From Bettongia penicillata ogilbyi (Eukaryota > Chordata > Mammalia > Diprotodontia > Potoroidae): DNA of 64,000 nucleotides. Position 1 is the first letter of the stretch, and each line of letters starts with the position of its first letter. Under the pieces are notes generated by a model. It made no database searches, was not told the DNA's origin, and saw nothing but the letters and a program-made list of their open reading frames with translations. The DNA lies in assembly GCA_023548195.1 (NCBI GenBank), contig JAJHZJ010000335.1:4187967-4251966 (forward strand), read 5' to 3'. Of the stretch, positions 50,873-60,659 are shown piece by piece. A program made the translations under genes and the position numbers.

Positions 50873-51435
50873 GGTACAGTGAATAAAACAGAGGCCTGGA
50901 GTCAGGAACACCTGAGTTCAAATCCAGTCTCAGATGCTTAACAGCTGGATGACCCTGGGCAAGTCACTTAACCACTATCTGCCTCAATTTCTATAAATTT
51001 TCTTTCAATTTATAAATGTTATATTTATAAATTACAATTTCATATTCATTTTAAATTATAATTTTATATTTATAAATTCATAAAAATAAAATTTCTCCTT
51101 TCTACAAGAAGGGGAGCTAGGTGACACCACAGTGAATAAAGGGCTGGGCCTGGAGCCAGGAAAGCTCATCTTCCTAAGTTCAAATCTGGCCTCAGACACT
51201 TACTAGCTATGTGATCCTGGGCAAGTCATTTTAACCCCATTTGCCTCAGTTTCCTCATCTGTAAAATGAGCTGAAAAAGGAAATGGCAAAGTGCTCCAGT
51301 ATCTCTGCCAAGAAAACCTCAAATGGGGTCATGAAGAGTCAGAAATGATGGAACAACAACATATAAAGGGAACGATAGTAGCACCTACCTATCAGATGTT
51401 GGGAGGTTCAAATGAAATGATACCATAAAGTATTT
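50873..51435 (+). mobile_element. L2-tailed SINE split by an AT-rich run and a second SINE
   Basis: The head (GAGGCCTGGAGTCAGGAACA, CCTGGGCAAGTCACTTAACC) stops at 51000. AT-rich repeats of TATAAATT-type follow, then the SINE at 51112-51360. Only after that does the matching tail appear (CGATAGTAGCACCTACCTAT, GGGAGGTTCAAATGAAATGA). Confidence 0.8.
51112..51360 (+). mobile_element. BovB-tailed SINE nested in the previous SINE
   Basis: GGAGCTAGGTGACACCACAG, CTGGGCCTGGAGCCAGGAAA, AGCTGAAAAAGGAAATGGCA, TCAAATGGGGTCATGAAGAG and GATGGAACAACAAC. Confidence 0.92.
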
Positions 51436-51504
51436 CCTAAAAACAAATGAGAACATAATAATTAATGAAAATGTATGTAAAACACTTTGTAACATAACCG
51501 TAAC

Positions 51505-51770
51505 AACAGACATTTATGTGGTATAGAGCATTTATGTCTCTTATCTCATTACATCTCTATGACATCAGTATCACCAGCCTTGTTGTGCCATATTTTACAA
51601 ATGGAGCCTGTGAGGCTCAGAGACTTTACATGACTTGCCCATGGTCGCACAGTTAGAAAGGTCAGAATCTTCTTAGACTTCAAGTCTGGCATTCGATGTC
51701 ATTCTGTAAAGTGCTTATTTGGTTTAGTGTCCAGCATATCATAGGCACTATATAAATGTTAATTATCATG
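51505..51770 (-). mobile_element. THER1-like SINE with adjoining MIR tail
   Basis: ATGTGGTATAGAGCATTTAT, TTTACAAATGGAGCCTGTGA and TTGCCCATGGTCGCACAGTT are antisense. GTGTCCAGCATATCATAGGC (51727-51765) is a separate plus-strand tail piece. Confidence 0.75.
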
Positions 51771-51814
51771 ATTAGTGTAAGTCTTATTAATGACCTCCTA
51801 ATTCACCTCATAAT

Positions 51815-51970
51815 GTAGTAGAAAGGGCTAAAATTCAAGTCATAGTACCTGGTTCTGCCCTTGGTTATTCACGTGGCCTGGGAAAGGCCCCTTAACCTCT
51901 CTTTGCTTTGCTAAAATAAGGGGGTTAGCATCCTGAACTTTAAGATTCTCTCTACCTTGACAACCTAAGC
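51815..51970 (+). mobile_element. L3-tailed SINE
   Basis: AGTAGAAAGGGCTAAAATTC, GTGGCCTGGGAAAGGCCCCT and GTTAGCATCCTGAACTTTAA. Confidence 0.7.
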
Positions 51971-51999
51971 TTTTTAAAAGAGAAAGTTGCTGAAGAAAA

Positions 52000-52595
52000 A
52001 GAAAACAAATGCTAGAAAGTCTCATGCCAGGCTACACCTCAGGGTCAGGTGGGTTGCATTCAAACTAGAAACCACATGTTCAAAGTCTACATGCTCAGTC
52101 CCAGCCAAACCTCTACTCCTGACTTTCCTCTGGGACACTGGATAAATCATCTTGGAGATTCTTTCCTTCTGTTTCCTGTTAACGGGGATGGCAAATAATT
52201 AGCAAATATCAGGTCTTGGAAAAGGAAGGATAAATATGACTCGGTGGTTGCTGGTGGGTGGGGATTACATGCCTCTATCATGACTTCTCACTCTTTCGAA
52301 CTCTCCAGATGGAACACCAGTCTGAACCAGTGCAAATCTCAATTAGACAAGACCTTTAAACAAATGAGGCCCTTCACTGCTCTCACCAAGGTGGTGCGAC
52401 TAAAGAGTTTGTCCCAAAGTAACAAAGTTTAGAGGATACTTAGAGTACTTACAATCCTTCTACAGGATCAACTGAGTTGAGCAACCAATTGACAAGCATA
52501 ATTAGTTAAAAATGAGAATCTACTGGAAGGTGCAGCTTTCCTCTCCTGGTGGTCACACCTTCTAATCCAACACTGGATTGGATTAGGTCTGGATC
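52000..52595. other. No recognised repeat or gene
   Basis: Single-copy-looking. A 62-codon plus frame (52244-52432) has no domain, and the exon-like reading of it fails at the donor. Confidence 0.4.
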
Positions 52596-52599
52596 CTGA

Positions 52600-52800
52600 A
52601 ATCTCTGTTCCCCACTTGAGATCTGGCCTCAGACAGCGACTAGCTAGTCTTGTTTGCTTCAGTTTCCTCATCTGTAAAATGAGCTGGAGAAGGAAATGGC
52701 AAACAGCTCCAGTATCTTTGCCAAGAAAACTCTGAATGGGGTCGTGGAGAGTTGGACACAACTGAAAAAATGACTGAACAGCAACAAAAATGACTAATTA
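52600..52800 (+). mobile_element. BovB-tailed SINE, head truncated
   Basis: ATCTGGCCTCAGACAGCGAC, AATGAGCTGGAGAAGGAAAT, GAATGGGGTCGTGGAGAGTT and GACTGAACAGCAACAAAAA. Confidence 0.9.
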
Positions 52801-52879
52801 TGGACCTATTCTCAAGAAAATCATAGTCCAATGGAAAGGATATTGGCTCTGTGGTCAGATTAAGGAGGGGAAGCATAAT

Positions 52880-53441
52880 GTTAATGGGATTTAAGATCTT
52901 CCTCTCTCATTAATAGGCCTCATGTGAAGCCCATTAAGGGAAGCTTGCTTAGGGGAAGCTTACTTGTAGGAAGGCTTTCATACCTTTTGCTAATTTCTAA
53001 TTAGGCACTGAATCAAGAGGGTTGTGATGCTTTCTAGCTCTAAGAAATGTATATATACTCTGAGTTGGTATTTTGCTTCGGAGACTCGCTTATGAGAAGG
53101 GTCTTGTGATTCTCTGGTGGAGACTCCTAGTGGCCATATATTCACACCCCATTCCCCACCCCACATTCCCATGACTGCTCAGATGTAAAGGCTGTCTTGA
53201 TCCAGGGATGTATGTAAAGTATACAGCAATATTGCTTTGATTCAGGCAGTAGAGCCCTGTTTGTTGGTCTTTATTTCTCTGTTTGTATTTTCTCTGAAGT
53301 TCAGGGTGACTTTTCCCCTGAACTAGTGAATGTAATTAAAAAAGACTGTTGACCCCTTAAACACCTATCTTTCCTAGTAAAGCAGATCTAAGAACCTGTG
53401 CTAGCCCCATCCTGAGTATGCCAATGTGGTTGTCTTTACAG
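52880..53441 (+). mobile_element. LTR-like element (possible solo endogenous-retrovirus LTR)
   Basis: It starts near TGTTAATGGG. TATATATACTCTGAGTTGGT is a plausible TATA region. Further on are AGTTCAGGGTGACTTTTCCC, ATTAAAAAAGACTGTTGACC (polyadenylation-like) and an end at TGTGGTTGTCTTTACA. Length and order fit an LTR, and I recall similar dispersed copies in marsupial DNA. No internal retroviral genes flank it, and no clean 4-6 bp duplication was found. Confidence 0.45.
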
Positions 53442-53710
53442 GAAGAAAACAAGTATTTATTAAGAGCCTCCACGACAGGGAGAGTGGTGATGTACTTGCC
53501 AGAAACAGGAAAGCTAGAGGGAAGGTATACTTGGGGGAGAAGCTGATGAGCTCCACGTTGGCCATGTTGATCAAAATATCCACTGAGGGGATGCAGCTGG
53601 AGATTCGGGAATAGAGATCTGGAGAGAGGAGGAGGCTGGAGGTATACATTTAGAAGTCCTATATAAAGGTGATCATTAAAACCACTGGAGCTGATGAGAA
53701 CTGTGCAGCC
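53442..53710 (-). mobile_element. L2 ORF2 fragment
   Basis: AAGTATTTATTAAGAGCCTC is followed after a gap by TTGGCCATGTTGATCAAAAT, GGAGATTCGGGAATAGAGAT and ACCACTGGAGCTGATGAGAA. Antisense L2 with an internal deletion. Confidence 0.7.
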
Positions 53711-54084
53711 TCATGCACTTTTGTCTATTTTTAGAGGAAAAGAAATTTGCCAGATGACTTTTGTTTCTACATTATAGTCATTCTGTATATACTCTCTCCA
53801 TCCCTTCCCAATCCCAATTTGCACCTTCCTTTGAATGGGAAGGAAAAAACCAATGAAAACAAAATGGCTCATCTGACAGTAGGTGGCAAAGTGTTGAGGA
53901 ACGACTAACACCTCTGGTGTGAGGGCTGCTCATCCCCCTGCAGTGCTCACCTTCCCCCAGCTCTCACCCGGTACATCTGCGGAGGCCATACTCCAACCAA
54001 ATCTTCTCAGGCTAAATCAGGCTGAGGGTAACCAACATTGAGTTAGGGGGATGAGGACTTTTCTTGGTGGAACAGGCAGATGAG

Positions 54085-54358
54085 AACAATTTGTTCCAAT
54101 GGCCAGGAAGATGGTTGAAGCAGGCATCGTGGAGCACAAAGAGCTTGGTCAGATACTGAAGGCATCAAGGTCATCCACTGCATCTCAAGTCATAGCGAGT
54201 CTTCCTGACTTCTTGCCATTGGACTTCAACAACTCTAGAAGAGAAAGTGAGGCTGACATCTTTGTGCGATTCTGCCTCACTTAAATCCAGTTCACTTGAA
54301 AGTCAAGGCATCACCCTGTGCTATCATTGGTCCTCTTGGAGAACAAAGGATAAGCATC
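54085..54358 (+). mobile_element. RTE-derived non-autonomous element
   Basis: AAGATGGTTGAAGCAGGCAT, CAAAGAGCTTGGTCAGATAC, CTGCCTCACTTAAATCCAGT, TCACTTGAAAGTCAAGGCAT and CATTGGTCCTCTTGGAGAAC, then AAAGGATAAGCATC. It is the reverse complement of the 8685-9115 family. Confidence 0.75.
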
Positions 54359-54364
54359 ATGACA

Positions 54365-54690
54365 TCTGCACATGGTGTCCCCCATTAGGATGTGAGCCTT
54401 CTGAGGACAGGAACCGTTTTTACTTTTCTTTGTGTCCCTGGCTTTCCAATGATGTTGGGTACACAGTTGGCATTTAATAAATGCTTGTTCACTGGCTGAC
54501 TCTACTTTGCACTCTAGTTATCTCAGTATGTATCTCTTCCCCCTACTAGACTCTCAGCTCCTTAAGAGAAAGAAGTAGGCTGTTTTTTGATGTTTGGGGT
54601 TTGGTTTTTTCATTCCTGGGCCTGAGACCTCAGGACAGGAGCAAGCTCTTAAAGTTTATTGAATTGAACTGAGGTGAAACGAACTACTTC
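54365..54690 (+). mobile_element. Two L2 3' ends in tandem
   Basis: The first runs CCCCCATTAGGATGTGAGCC to TTCACTGGCTGACTC (4-base tail). The second runs CTACTAGACTCTCAGCTCCT to GAATTGAACTGAGGTGAAAC. Confidence 0.8.
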
Positions 54691-55870
54691 TCTTAAGTAG
54701 GTCAACCTTAACTAGTCCAGACATCCTTCCAGTAGTCTTGGTCAAAGAACTAAATTGCTGGTCTGCTCAACACCTTCTTCAGAGTTGGTACAACTTTAGC
54801 CTGTCCTTCCTTCAGGTTATCACAGTTTCCAAACTGATCAACCAACCAGACAAGTCTTTATTAATACGTATTTATGAAATTGCTAAATTAATGGAATCTG
54901 GATCAATCCAGCTATATCTATAGACAGTTACATATCTATGAACAGGGTAGATAACAGCATTCTCTTTTGTAACAGGAAAGAAACCACCTCTCCATTATTG
55001 GCACAGTAAGTGTTCAGGGATGTTTTTTAGCAAAAGGGACAGAGCCACATTGAGACATCCCTACTCCCTAACCCAGCACCATTCATGACCAACATCTGTG
55101 AGACAGCTGGAGTTAGAGGATCAGCTCCTGGTTGGTGTCAGGGGTCAATCGGTGGCAATCAAAGGTGGCTAGGCTGGAGCTCAGGTTAGGCTATGGCTGT
55201 GGGGAGGGGGAGGGATCCAGTCTGCTGCTGCTGGATTTAGTGGGTCAGTCTGTGACTGGTGTTGGGAATTCCATGGCCATCAAAAGAGAAGGAGACACTG
55301 GTTTCTTAACCAAATTGAATGGCTACAAATTCTTGCCTAACTAATGCTGGCTAGTGTTTTCTTCATCCAAACTGACCACAAAGGGGGCTTCATGTAAACT
55401 CCCAGGGCCCAGCTTGATCTCTACAATCCTTCCAAAGGTCAGGGTAACATAGACAGGGCCCTGGGAGGAGCAGAATGATTTCATACCAAGAGGAGGAAGG
55501 AATGTGCATAAATAGGGACTTGATTTGGCAAGGAAATTTGTTCCAATAGTCCCATGGTGTGTCCCACAGCTATCTCACATTCCATTCATTCTACATAACT
55601 TTAAAAAACACCCAAAAACCAATGTTGGATGGAAGATGATGTGACCACCCATCTTCTCATAAAACACCAAAGTCCCAGCAAAAGCAGATGGTATATTGTC
55701 TCCTCCAAGACAAATTTAGCCCTTTATAAGTTTACAATATTCCAATATGGAACAAGGCTTCAATTCTTCACAGCACAGATTTGAAATACTGGAAACTTTT
55801 GTAATTTGTGCTTTCAAATACTCATGGGACACTGGGTAAATCCACAAAGCCAGACATACATGGTCCATAT
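54690..55870. other. Unassigned 1.2-kb stretch
   Basis: No repeat recognised. It includes a GTGGGGAGGGGGAGGGATCC run near 55198. Frames 54738-54923 and 55132-55344 lack motifs. An old LTR or DNA transposon cannot be excluded by eye. Confidence 0.35.
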
Positions 55871-55874
55871 TTCA

Positions 55875-55995
55875 ATTCAGCAAGTTTTTAATTTAGGCCC
55901 CATTATTTACGGGGCACTATAGTAGGCCCAGGGGATACAAAGGCAAAAACTCAATAGCCCCTGTCCTCAAGGAAATTACATTCTGCTGAGAGAAC
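55875..55995 (-). mobile_element. L2 fragment
   Basis: TTCAGCAAGTTTTTAATTTA, CGGGGCACTATAGTAGGCCC and CTCAAGGAAATTACATTCTG. Confidence 0.75.
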
Positions 55996-56009
55996 AAAAC
56001 ATGTAGTAG

Positions 56010-56200
56010 GGAAGCAACATGGTATAGTGGATGGGGCACCTGACATGAATTCAGGAAGGTTCTGGATTCAAATCTTGCCTCCAGCACATACTGGGTATAT
56101 GACCTGGGCAAGTTATAACTTCTCTGTGCATTAGTTTTTCCCTCTGTTAACATGAAAGGGCTGGACTAGAACAATTCTAAACCCTGTATGGTGTTGCAAC
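56010..56200 (+). mobile_element. L3-tailed SINE
   Basis: AAGCAACATGGTATAGTGGA, GGATTCAAATCTTGCCTCCA, TGACCTGGGCAAGTTATAAC and GGGCTGGACTAGAACAATTC. Confidence 0.8.
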
Positions 56201-56665
56201 CCACAGTTTAAGAAGTGTTGAAGGGATCGAGAGTAGAAAACTTCAAGAAACCCCAGATTAGGTGACCTCTGATGTCCCTCCCTGCTCTAATACTATGATC
56301 CAACGTACGTATAAAGAAGATTAAGTTAAGAAAGAGCCCTGACAACTTGGAAAGATCAGTTAGTTTTCACAGACGAAGGGATACCTGAATTGAGTCTTCA
56401 GAGAGACCACTATTGTGAGAAACAGAAACAGATGAGAGACTCTGTACTTCATGCACAGGCAACTGCTTGTATAGTCAGAAACAGATTATCGAGTCTAGTA
56501 GACCACTCGTTGTATGGCTTGACTCCATGTAGTCAAAGAGTAGAATAAGAGAGAAATGTAGAAAGAGAGAATAAATAAAATCAAGATGGTCATCAATTTG
56601 GAGTTCAACCACATTTTTACAGATGAGGAAACTGAGACCCCAAAAAAGATTTCAGTCTGGTCCAT
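56200..56665. other. Mostly unassigned
   Basis: Only a MIR core stub (ACAGATGAGGAAACTGAGAC at about 56618) is recognised. Confidence 0.45.
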
Positions 56666-57090
56666 CAGAAATATTGCGACAGATTTTTTTCCCCAGTTAA
56701 TTGTTTTCCTTTTCGTTTTAAGTGCACTGATTTTGTTTGTACCAAAATGTTTCCATTTTATATAATCATGTTTATGACCTCACGTTCACTCTATCCCTTG
56801 CTTGGTTAAGAACTGTTCCCTGTCTAGGTAGTTGTGAATGGTATCTCTTTTCCTGTTCCTTGAATTTGTTGATGATATAGCCTTTTTTATAGGTAGTGCC
56901 TGTCCCTGTGTGGTACTTAGTGGGGTATATATGTGAGATGTTAGACTAAGCCCTGTTTTCTGACCTACCATTTTCTACGTTTCCTAGCAAGTTTTGTCAA
57001 ACAGTGAGTCCTTAATCCAGTAGCTAGGGTCCTTGGATTTATCAAACCTATGCTACGATGCCTCTTTCTTTATAGATCTTGCATACCTAA
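56665..57090 (-). mobile_element. L1 ORF2 fossil (upstream of the 3' end)
   Basis: TATAATCATGTTTATGACCT, TTGCTTGGTTAAGAACTGTT, GTATATATGTGAGATGTTAG, AGCAAGTTTTGTCAAACAGT and GGATTTATCAAACCTATGC follow the antisense order of the L1 ORF2 region just upstream of that at 48960-49505. Confidence 0.75.
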
Positions 57091-57570
57091 TCTCCTCAGT
57101 TTAAACAAGATTCAGTAACTTCTAACTCCTGTTATACTCTCTCAAAAGGTTACTATCTATTGTACAAACTACATCAAGGCAGGATGCTGTTGGTGGGTCT
57201 GTTAAAAAGATGATTTACATTTCCACACTGTCTAAATAATTTCCTCCAGGACGAGGTCTTCTAGAAATCCAGGTCACAGTCTGAGCTCATGTCCCTATTG
57301 GTCATCATCCTCTCTAATGCAGAATCTAGCCTGTGACAGCAGTGATCTCCGAACAAGGGACAAAGGACTCCTAGATGTCTCTACCTCACCGGACTGCCTC
57401 TAACGCTAGACATATCCATATTGGGACTGTTTAGTCACTTATACTCGGGAAATAAAGCAGAAGTAGTAGTCAAGGTCACAAGGCCCAAGAACAGACTCAC
57501 GGAAGCCCACACGTGTGCTTTATAGGACAGGTGTTCACAAATCACCATTTCTGCTGAGTTCCCAACACTG
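57090..57570. other. No recognisable feature
   Basis: Single-copy-looking, with no gene or repeat recognised. Confidence 0.4.
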
Positions 57571-57579
57571 GCCCCCCAA

Positions 57580-57850
57580 GGGAAAAAGGTCCCAGTCCCT
57601 TTCAGTTAAATGCTTTGTCCAAGCTCCCACAGGCAATAAGGGCCAGAGGCAGGATCTGAAGGCACATAGTCTCTGTGCTGTTCCGCTATAGTAAGGTCAC
57701 ACAAGGCAGGACATTTGAGGCCACCCATTCCACTTGGGCCAAAATTGGCCAAAGAATCTCAGTAAACTCCTTGAGCACCAACTTGTTTCATTTCTGTCTT
57801 TGGATCCTTCCCCAGGGGCCTAGTGCAGGACCTGGCACACAGGTACAGGA
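57580..57850 (-). mobile_element. MIR fragment and L2 3' stub
   Basis: TTTCAGTTAAATGCTTTGTC and GGCCAGAGGCAGGATCTGAA are antisense MIR (57580-57700). On the plus strand CTCCTTGAGCACCAACTTG with GGCCTAGTGCAGGACCTGGC (57765-57850) is an L2 3' stub. Confidence 0.65.
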
Positions 57851-57949
57851 GGGCATGGAAATCCTTGCCTGAATTTGCCTCTTTTAGATGAGCCCCCTTC
57901 CACAGAAGGTGTCACTCTCACATGGATACCATAACTTCTCTTCTACCTA

Positions 57950-58075
57950 TCCTCATATTACACGGAGTCATTATGTGACTTTAAGCCATACTTCCCTTCT
58001 CCCAGGGTCAGTTTCCTCACCAGTAAAAGGAGAAGGTTGGTACTAAATGATCTCTAATGTTCCTTCCGAATGTTT
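57950..58075 (+). mobile_element. L3-tailed SINE, 3' part
   Basis: CATTATGTGACTTTAAGCCA, GGTCAGTTTCCTCACCAGTA and AAATGATCTCTAATGTTCCT. Confidence 0.72.
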
Positions 58076-58079
58076 AGTC

Positions 58080-58340
58080 CACATGCATTAAGGAAGTGCT
58101 TGTTATGGGCCAGGTCCCTTGTTAAGTAAGGGAGATACAAACACAAAGACCAGTCCTCACAGAGCTTACATTTTAATGAGGGAAACAAGAGATAAAAGGA
58201 AGCTGAAAATAGGGATAGGGAAAAAGTACCCTCTTGAGGATATAGAGGAGAAAGAACAGAGTCAGGAGTGCAGCCTGGAGAGGAAAGAGGTCAGGAGGGA
58301 CTTGGGCATCCTCTTTAAAATGGAGATTCTGGGAGGAACC
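58080..58340 (-). mobile_element. L2 fragment
   Basis: TGCATTAAGGAAGTGCTTGT, GGGCCAGGTCCCTTGTTAAG and ACAGAGCTTACATTTTAATG. Confidence 0.8.
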
Positions 58341-58348
58341 AGCCAATC

Positions 58349-58472
58349 AGAGAGAAATAGATACAGAGAGACAGTGATAAAAACAGAGACAGAGACAAAG
58401 ACAGTCACAGAGACAGAGATGTAGAGAGAGAAACAGAGACAGAGAAACAGACACACACAGAGAAAGATAGAA
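58349..58472. repeat. (CAGAGA)n-type repeat
   Basis: ACAGAGACAGAGACAAAGAC-type units over about 120 bases. The Leu/Ser/Cys-rich minus-strand frames across it are artefacts. Confidence 0.92.
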
Positions 58473-58474
58473 AG

Positions 58475-58956
58475 ATGGGGGCCAAAAGGTGGAGGATAAT
58501 TCCACTGTGTGGAGTCCAAAGATGGAATGAGCTTCCAAGATGAAGAGGTTTCTGCAGAAGAGAGAAATTCCACAGGGTCAAGAGTACAGTCTGAGTGATG
58601 TGATCGGTGTTCTACATTTCTGTGAATGCCCAAGGCAAACTGCCTACTCAAAATAATCTTCTGGTGAACGTTTTTTAATACTTTTTTAAAAACAAGTTTT
58701 CACACAGCCATTTGTTTGTTTTCAGCTGTGTGTCTCCACAAGGAAGACACTCTCCTTCTTTAATATCCTTAATGTTGCAGTAGCACCAGGTGGGCTCTAC
58801 GCTCTCCTGTCCGGCTGCTCAGGAAGTTGTCTCCTCTGAGCTCCAGCATGTCCCCAGACACCAGATGCTCTGCAGTCATTGGGGACCCCTGCCTCTCCTC
58901 TCGTCTAGGGCCTCAATCTGTGACCTCCTGTAACTCAAGTCACTTTCTTCCAATAG
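58475..58956. other. Repeat-poor sequence before the exon-like segment
   Basis: No repeat is recognised. TTTGTTTGTTTTCAG at about 58712-58726 is a good splice-acceptor look-alike. The open stretch after it ends at a weaker donor (CACCAGGTGGGC, about 58790). Confidence 0.4.
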
Positions 58957-59002
58957 CGAAAAGGAAATGAAAACTCTGTGGTTGTCAGAGCTGACTGCCC
59001 AG
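58957..59002 (+). CDS. Exon-like segment 1, 46 bases, function unknown
   Basis: A pyrimidine-rich acceptor (CACTTTCTTCCAATAG) precedes CGAAAAGGAAATG, and the segment ends CCCAG followed by a near-consensus donor GTGAGA. Read from its first base it encodes RKGNENSVVVRADCP and leaves one G, which fits the entry phase of the segment at 60574 (G+AT gives Asp). A second frame, EKEMKTLWLSELTAQ, is also open. I do not recognise the peptide. The small size makes chance occurrence quite possible. Confidence 0.22.
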
Positions 59003-59004
59003 GT

Positions 59005-59450
59005 GAGATTTCAATTCTGCTTTGAAAAGAGAAATGATCTGCTGAAAATCAAGATGACAAAAATGAAATAAAGGTCACCAGTCAGTGTTGGAGTATGGAG
59101 ATGTGGGCTGGGGGAGAGAGAACCACAGCCGGGGATGAGGAAGGGCACCTCACATGGAAGGCTGCAAGCAGTCTAGCCATCTGTAGCCTCACCTGGGACA
59201 GCAGAAGAAAGCTCCGCATCCACAGGAGGTCTTCAAACAAAGATTGATGACTGTCAGAGATGCTGTAGAATGGAATGTAGGATGTTGTTCAGATGTATGC
59301 TGGACTAAGAAATCTCTGGGCTGCCTGTCAGCTCTGAGATGCTGATTTTTGTGGGTTCTATATGTCTGTGCCATATCACTGGCCCTGGCCCATAACCCTT
59401 AGTTACTACTGCTCCAACTCCCTTCCTCTAGATTCAACCTACAATAAGAA
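59005..59450. other. Repeat-poor sequence
   Basis: No repeat is recognised. A 61-codon minus frame (59189-59374) has no motif. Confidence 0.4.
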
Positions 59451-59454
59451 TTCA

Positions 59455-59785
59455 GTCCAATTCAACAAGCATTTCTTAAATGCCTACTATGTGCTAGGCA
59501 CTGTGCCAGCTTCATGTTAGAAGAGAAAGAGGTCTCCTAATAATAGGTTACATTTACATAACACTTTAAGGTTTACAAAGCACTTTACAAATATCATCTC
59601 ATTTTATTCTCACAACTCTGAGAGGTAGGTGCTATTCTTATCCTCATCTTACATATAAAGAGACTGAGGCGGACAGAGTTGGAGTGACTTACCCAGGGTG
59701 ACACAACTGGGAAGTATCTGAGGCTGGATTTGAACTCAATTTTCTTAGTTCCAGGTCCGGGGCTCTATCTACTGCACCAGCAGCT
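59455..59785 (-). mobile_element. L2 3' stub and full-length THER1-like SINE
   Basis: CAACAAGCATTTCTTAAATG with CTATGTGCTAGGCACTGTGC is the L2 stub. The SINE follows: CCTAATAATAGGTTACATTT, AAAGCACTTTACAAATATCA, TGACTTACCCAGGGTGACAC and GGGGCTCTATCTACTGCACC. Confidence 0.88.
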
Positions 59786-59799
59786 ACTGGACCACCTTT

Positions 59800-59990
59800 C
59801 TGACTAAGCCAAGGGAAAGGATTAGATACTGGTCAGAAGATCTAGGCTCCCCTCCTCTTTCTGATGCTTACTATCTTGTGGAATTGGGCAAACTTTCTAG
59901 AATTCAGTGTTCTCATCTGCAAAATGAGGGGGTTGGATTATATGTCCTTTGGGCTCCCTTCTGACTTTCCCTTGAGTATCCTGTAAACTC
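59800..59990 (+). mobile_element. L3-tailed SINE
   Basis: AAGGATTAGATACTGGTCAG, TCTTGTGGAATTGGGCAAAC, GTTCTCATCTGCAAAATGAG and GGGGTTGGATTATATGTCCT. Confidence 0.75.
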
Positions 59991-60165
59991 ATAGTTCTAC
60001 AGTATTTTCAAGTTTACAAAGGTCTTCCCTCCCAACAGCCCTATGAGATAGAAAAGTATAGTCATCCCTGTTTTACAGATGAGAAAACTGAGATAGACAG
60101 AGTTGAAGTGCCTTACCCAGGGTTATAGATAGCAAGGTCTTGGGAAACTCTCCTAACTCCAACTT
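59990..60165 (-). mobile_element. THER1/MIR-like SINE
   Basis: AGTTTACAAAGGTCTTCCCT, TGTTTTACAGATGAGAAAAC and AGTGCCTTACCCAGGGTTAT. Confidence 0.8.
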
Positions 60166-60169
60166 GCCC

Positions 60170-60573
60170 TGACAAGTCAGGTCCACAGTACATGGTTACC
60201 ATGTCTTCCCATATAGTTCTAGAGGCAACTGTAAGGAGTTTGGGGGATGTATTCTCTAATGCCATGACTCATGAGCCCCCATAAGTGTATCTCCCATTGA
60301 TTATAAGTGATATCAATTAACTCTAAAAAATGAGTATTTACTATCATGGTAAAATTGATACTAAAAAATCCCCTGAAAGGCTGTGACATACTCTCCCATC
60401 AGTACCTCTAGAGTCTAGGGGACAGTGGGCCCAAGTTTAGATAGCACATGTGGTTAAGGGATAACATAGCTCCTTTGTGGGGTACTCATGAAATTCTCCT
60501 TAGGCATGATATAGCATTTTCTTTGTAGAGCCTCCTATCTTGTGCTTCTCCATCTTGTCCTGGTTGTTTTCAG
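60170..60573. other. Repeat-poor sequence upstream of exon-like segment 2
   Basis: No repeat is recognised. The last 30 bases are a clear pyrimidine tract ending TGGTTGTTTTCAG. Confidence 0.5.
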
Positions 60574-60653
60574 ATGAAGATCCTACTGACAGCCATGCCC
60601 ATTCTGGAGATGCTGCTGCGATGCCAATGAAAAAGTCCAAATTCTCCAACCAA
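60574..60653 (+). CDS. Exon-like segment 2, 80 bases, function unknown
   Basis: A strong acceptor (CTCCATCTTGTCCTGGTTGT then TTTCAG) and donor (CAA then GTAAGA) bound 80 bases. Entering with two bases (AT), it encodes EDPTDSHAHSGDAAAMPMKK then SKFSNQ and leaves at a codon boundary. The composition is hydrophilic, acidic then basic, like a disordered linker. In the first-base frame it reads MKILLTAMPILEMLLRCQ and a stop, so a terminal-exon reading is an alternative. No family is recognised, but it is the best splice-bounded open segment in the window. Confidence 0.35.
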
Positions 60654-60659
60654 GTAAGA

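Noticed and set aside
52309..52390. Third exon-like segment (acceptor ACTCTCCAG, open WNTSLNQCKSQLDKTF...)
   Set aside because: The donor AAGGTGGTG is weak, and no partner of matching phase was found nearby.
58262..58651. 129-codon minus frame rich in Leu, Ser, Cys and Val
   Set aside because: Most of it reads through the CAGAGA repeat.
58727..58790. Exon-like segment after TTTGTTTGTTTTCAG
   Set aside because: The acceptor is good but the donor (CAGGTGGGC) is poor, so it was left out of the candidate exon pair.
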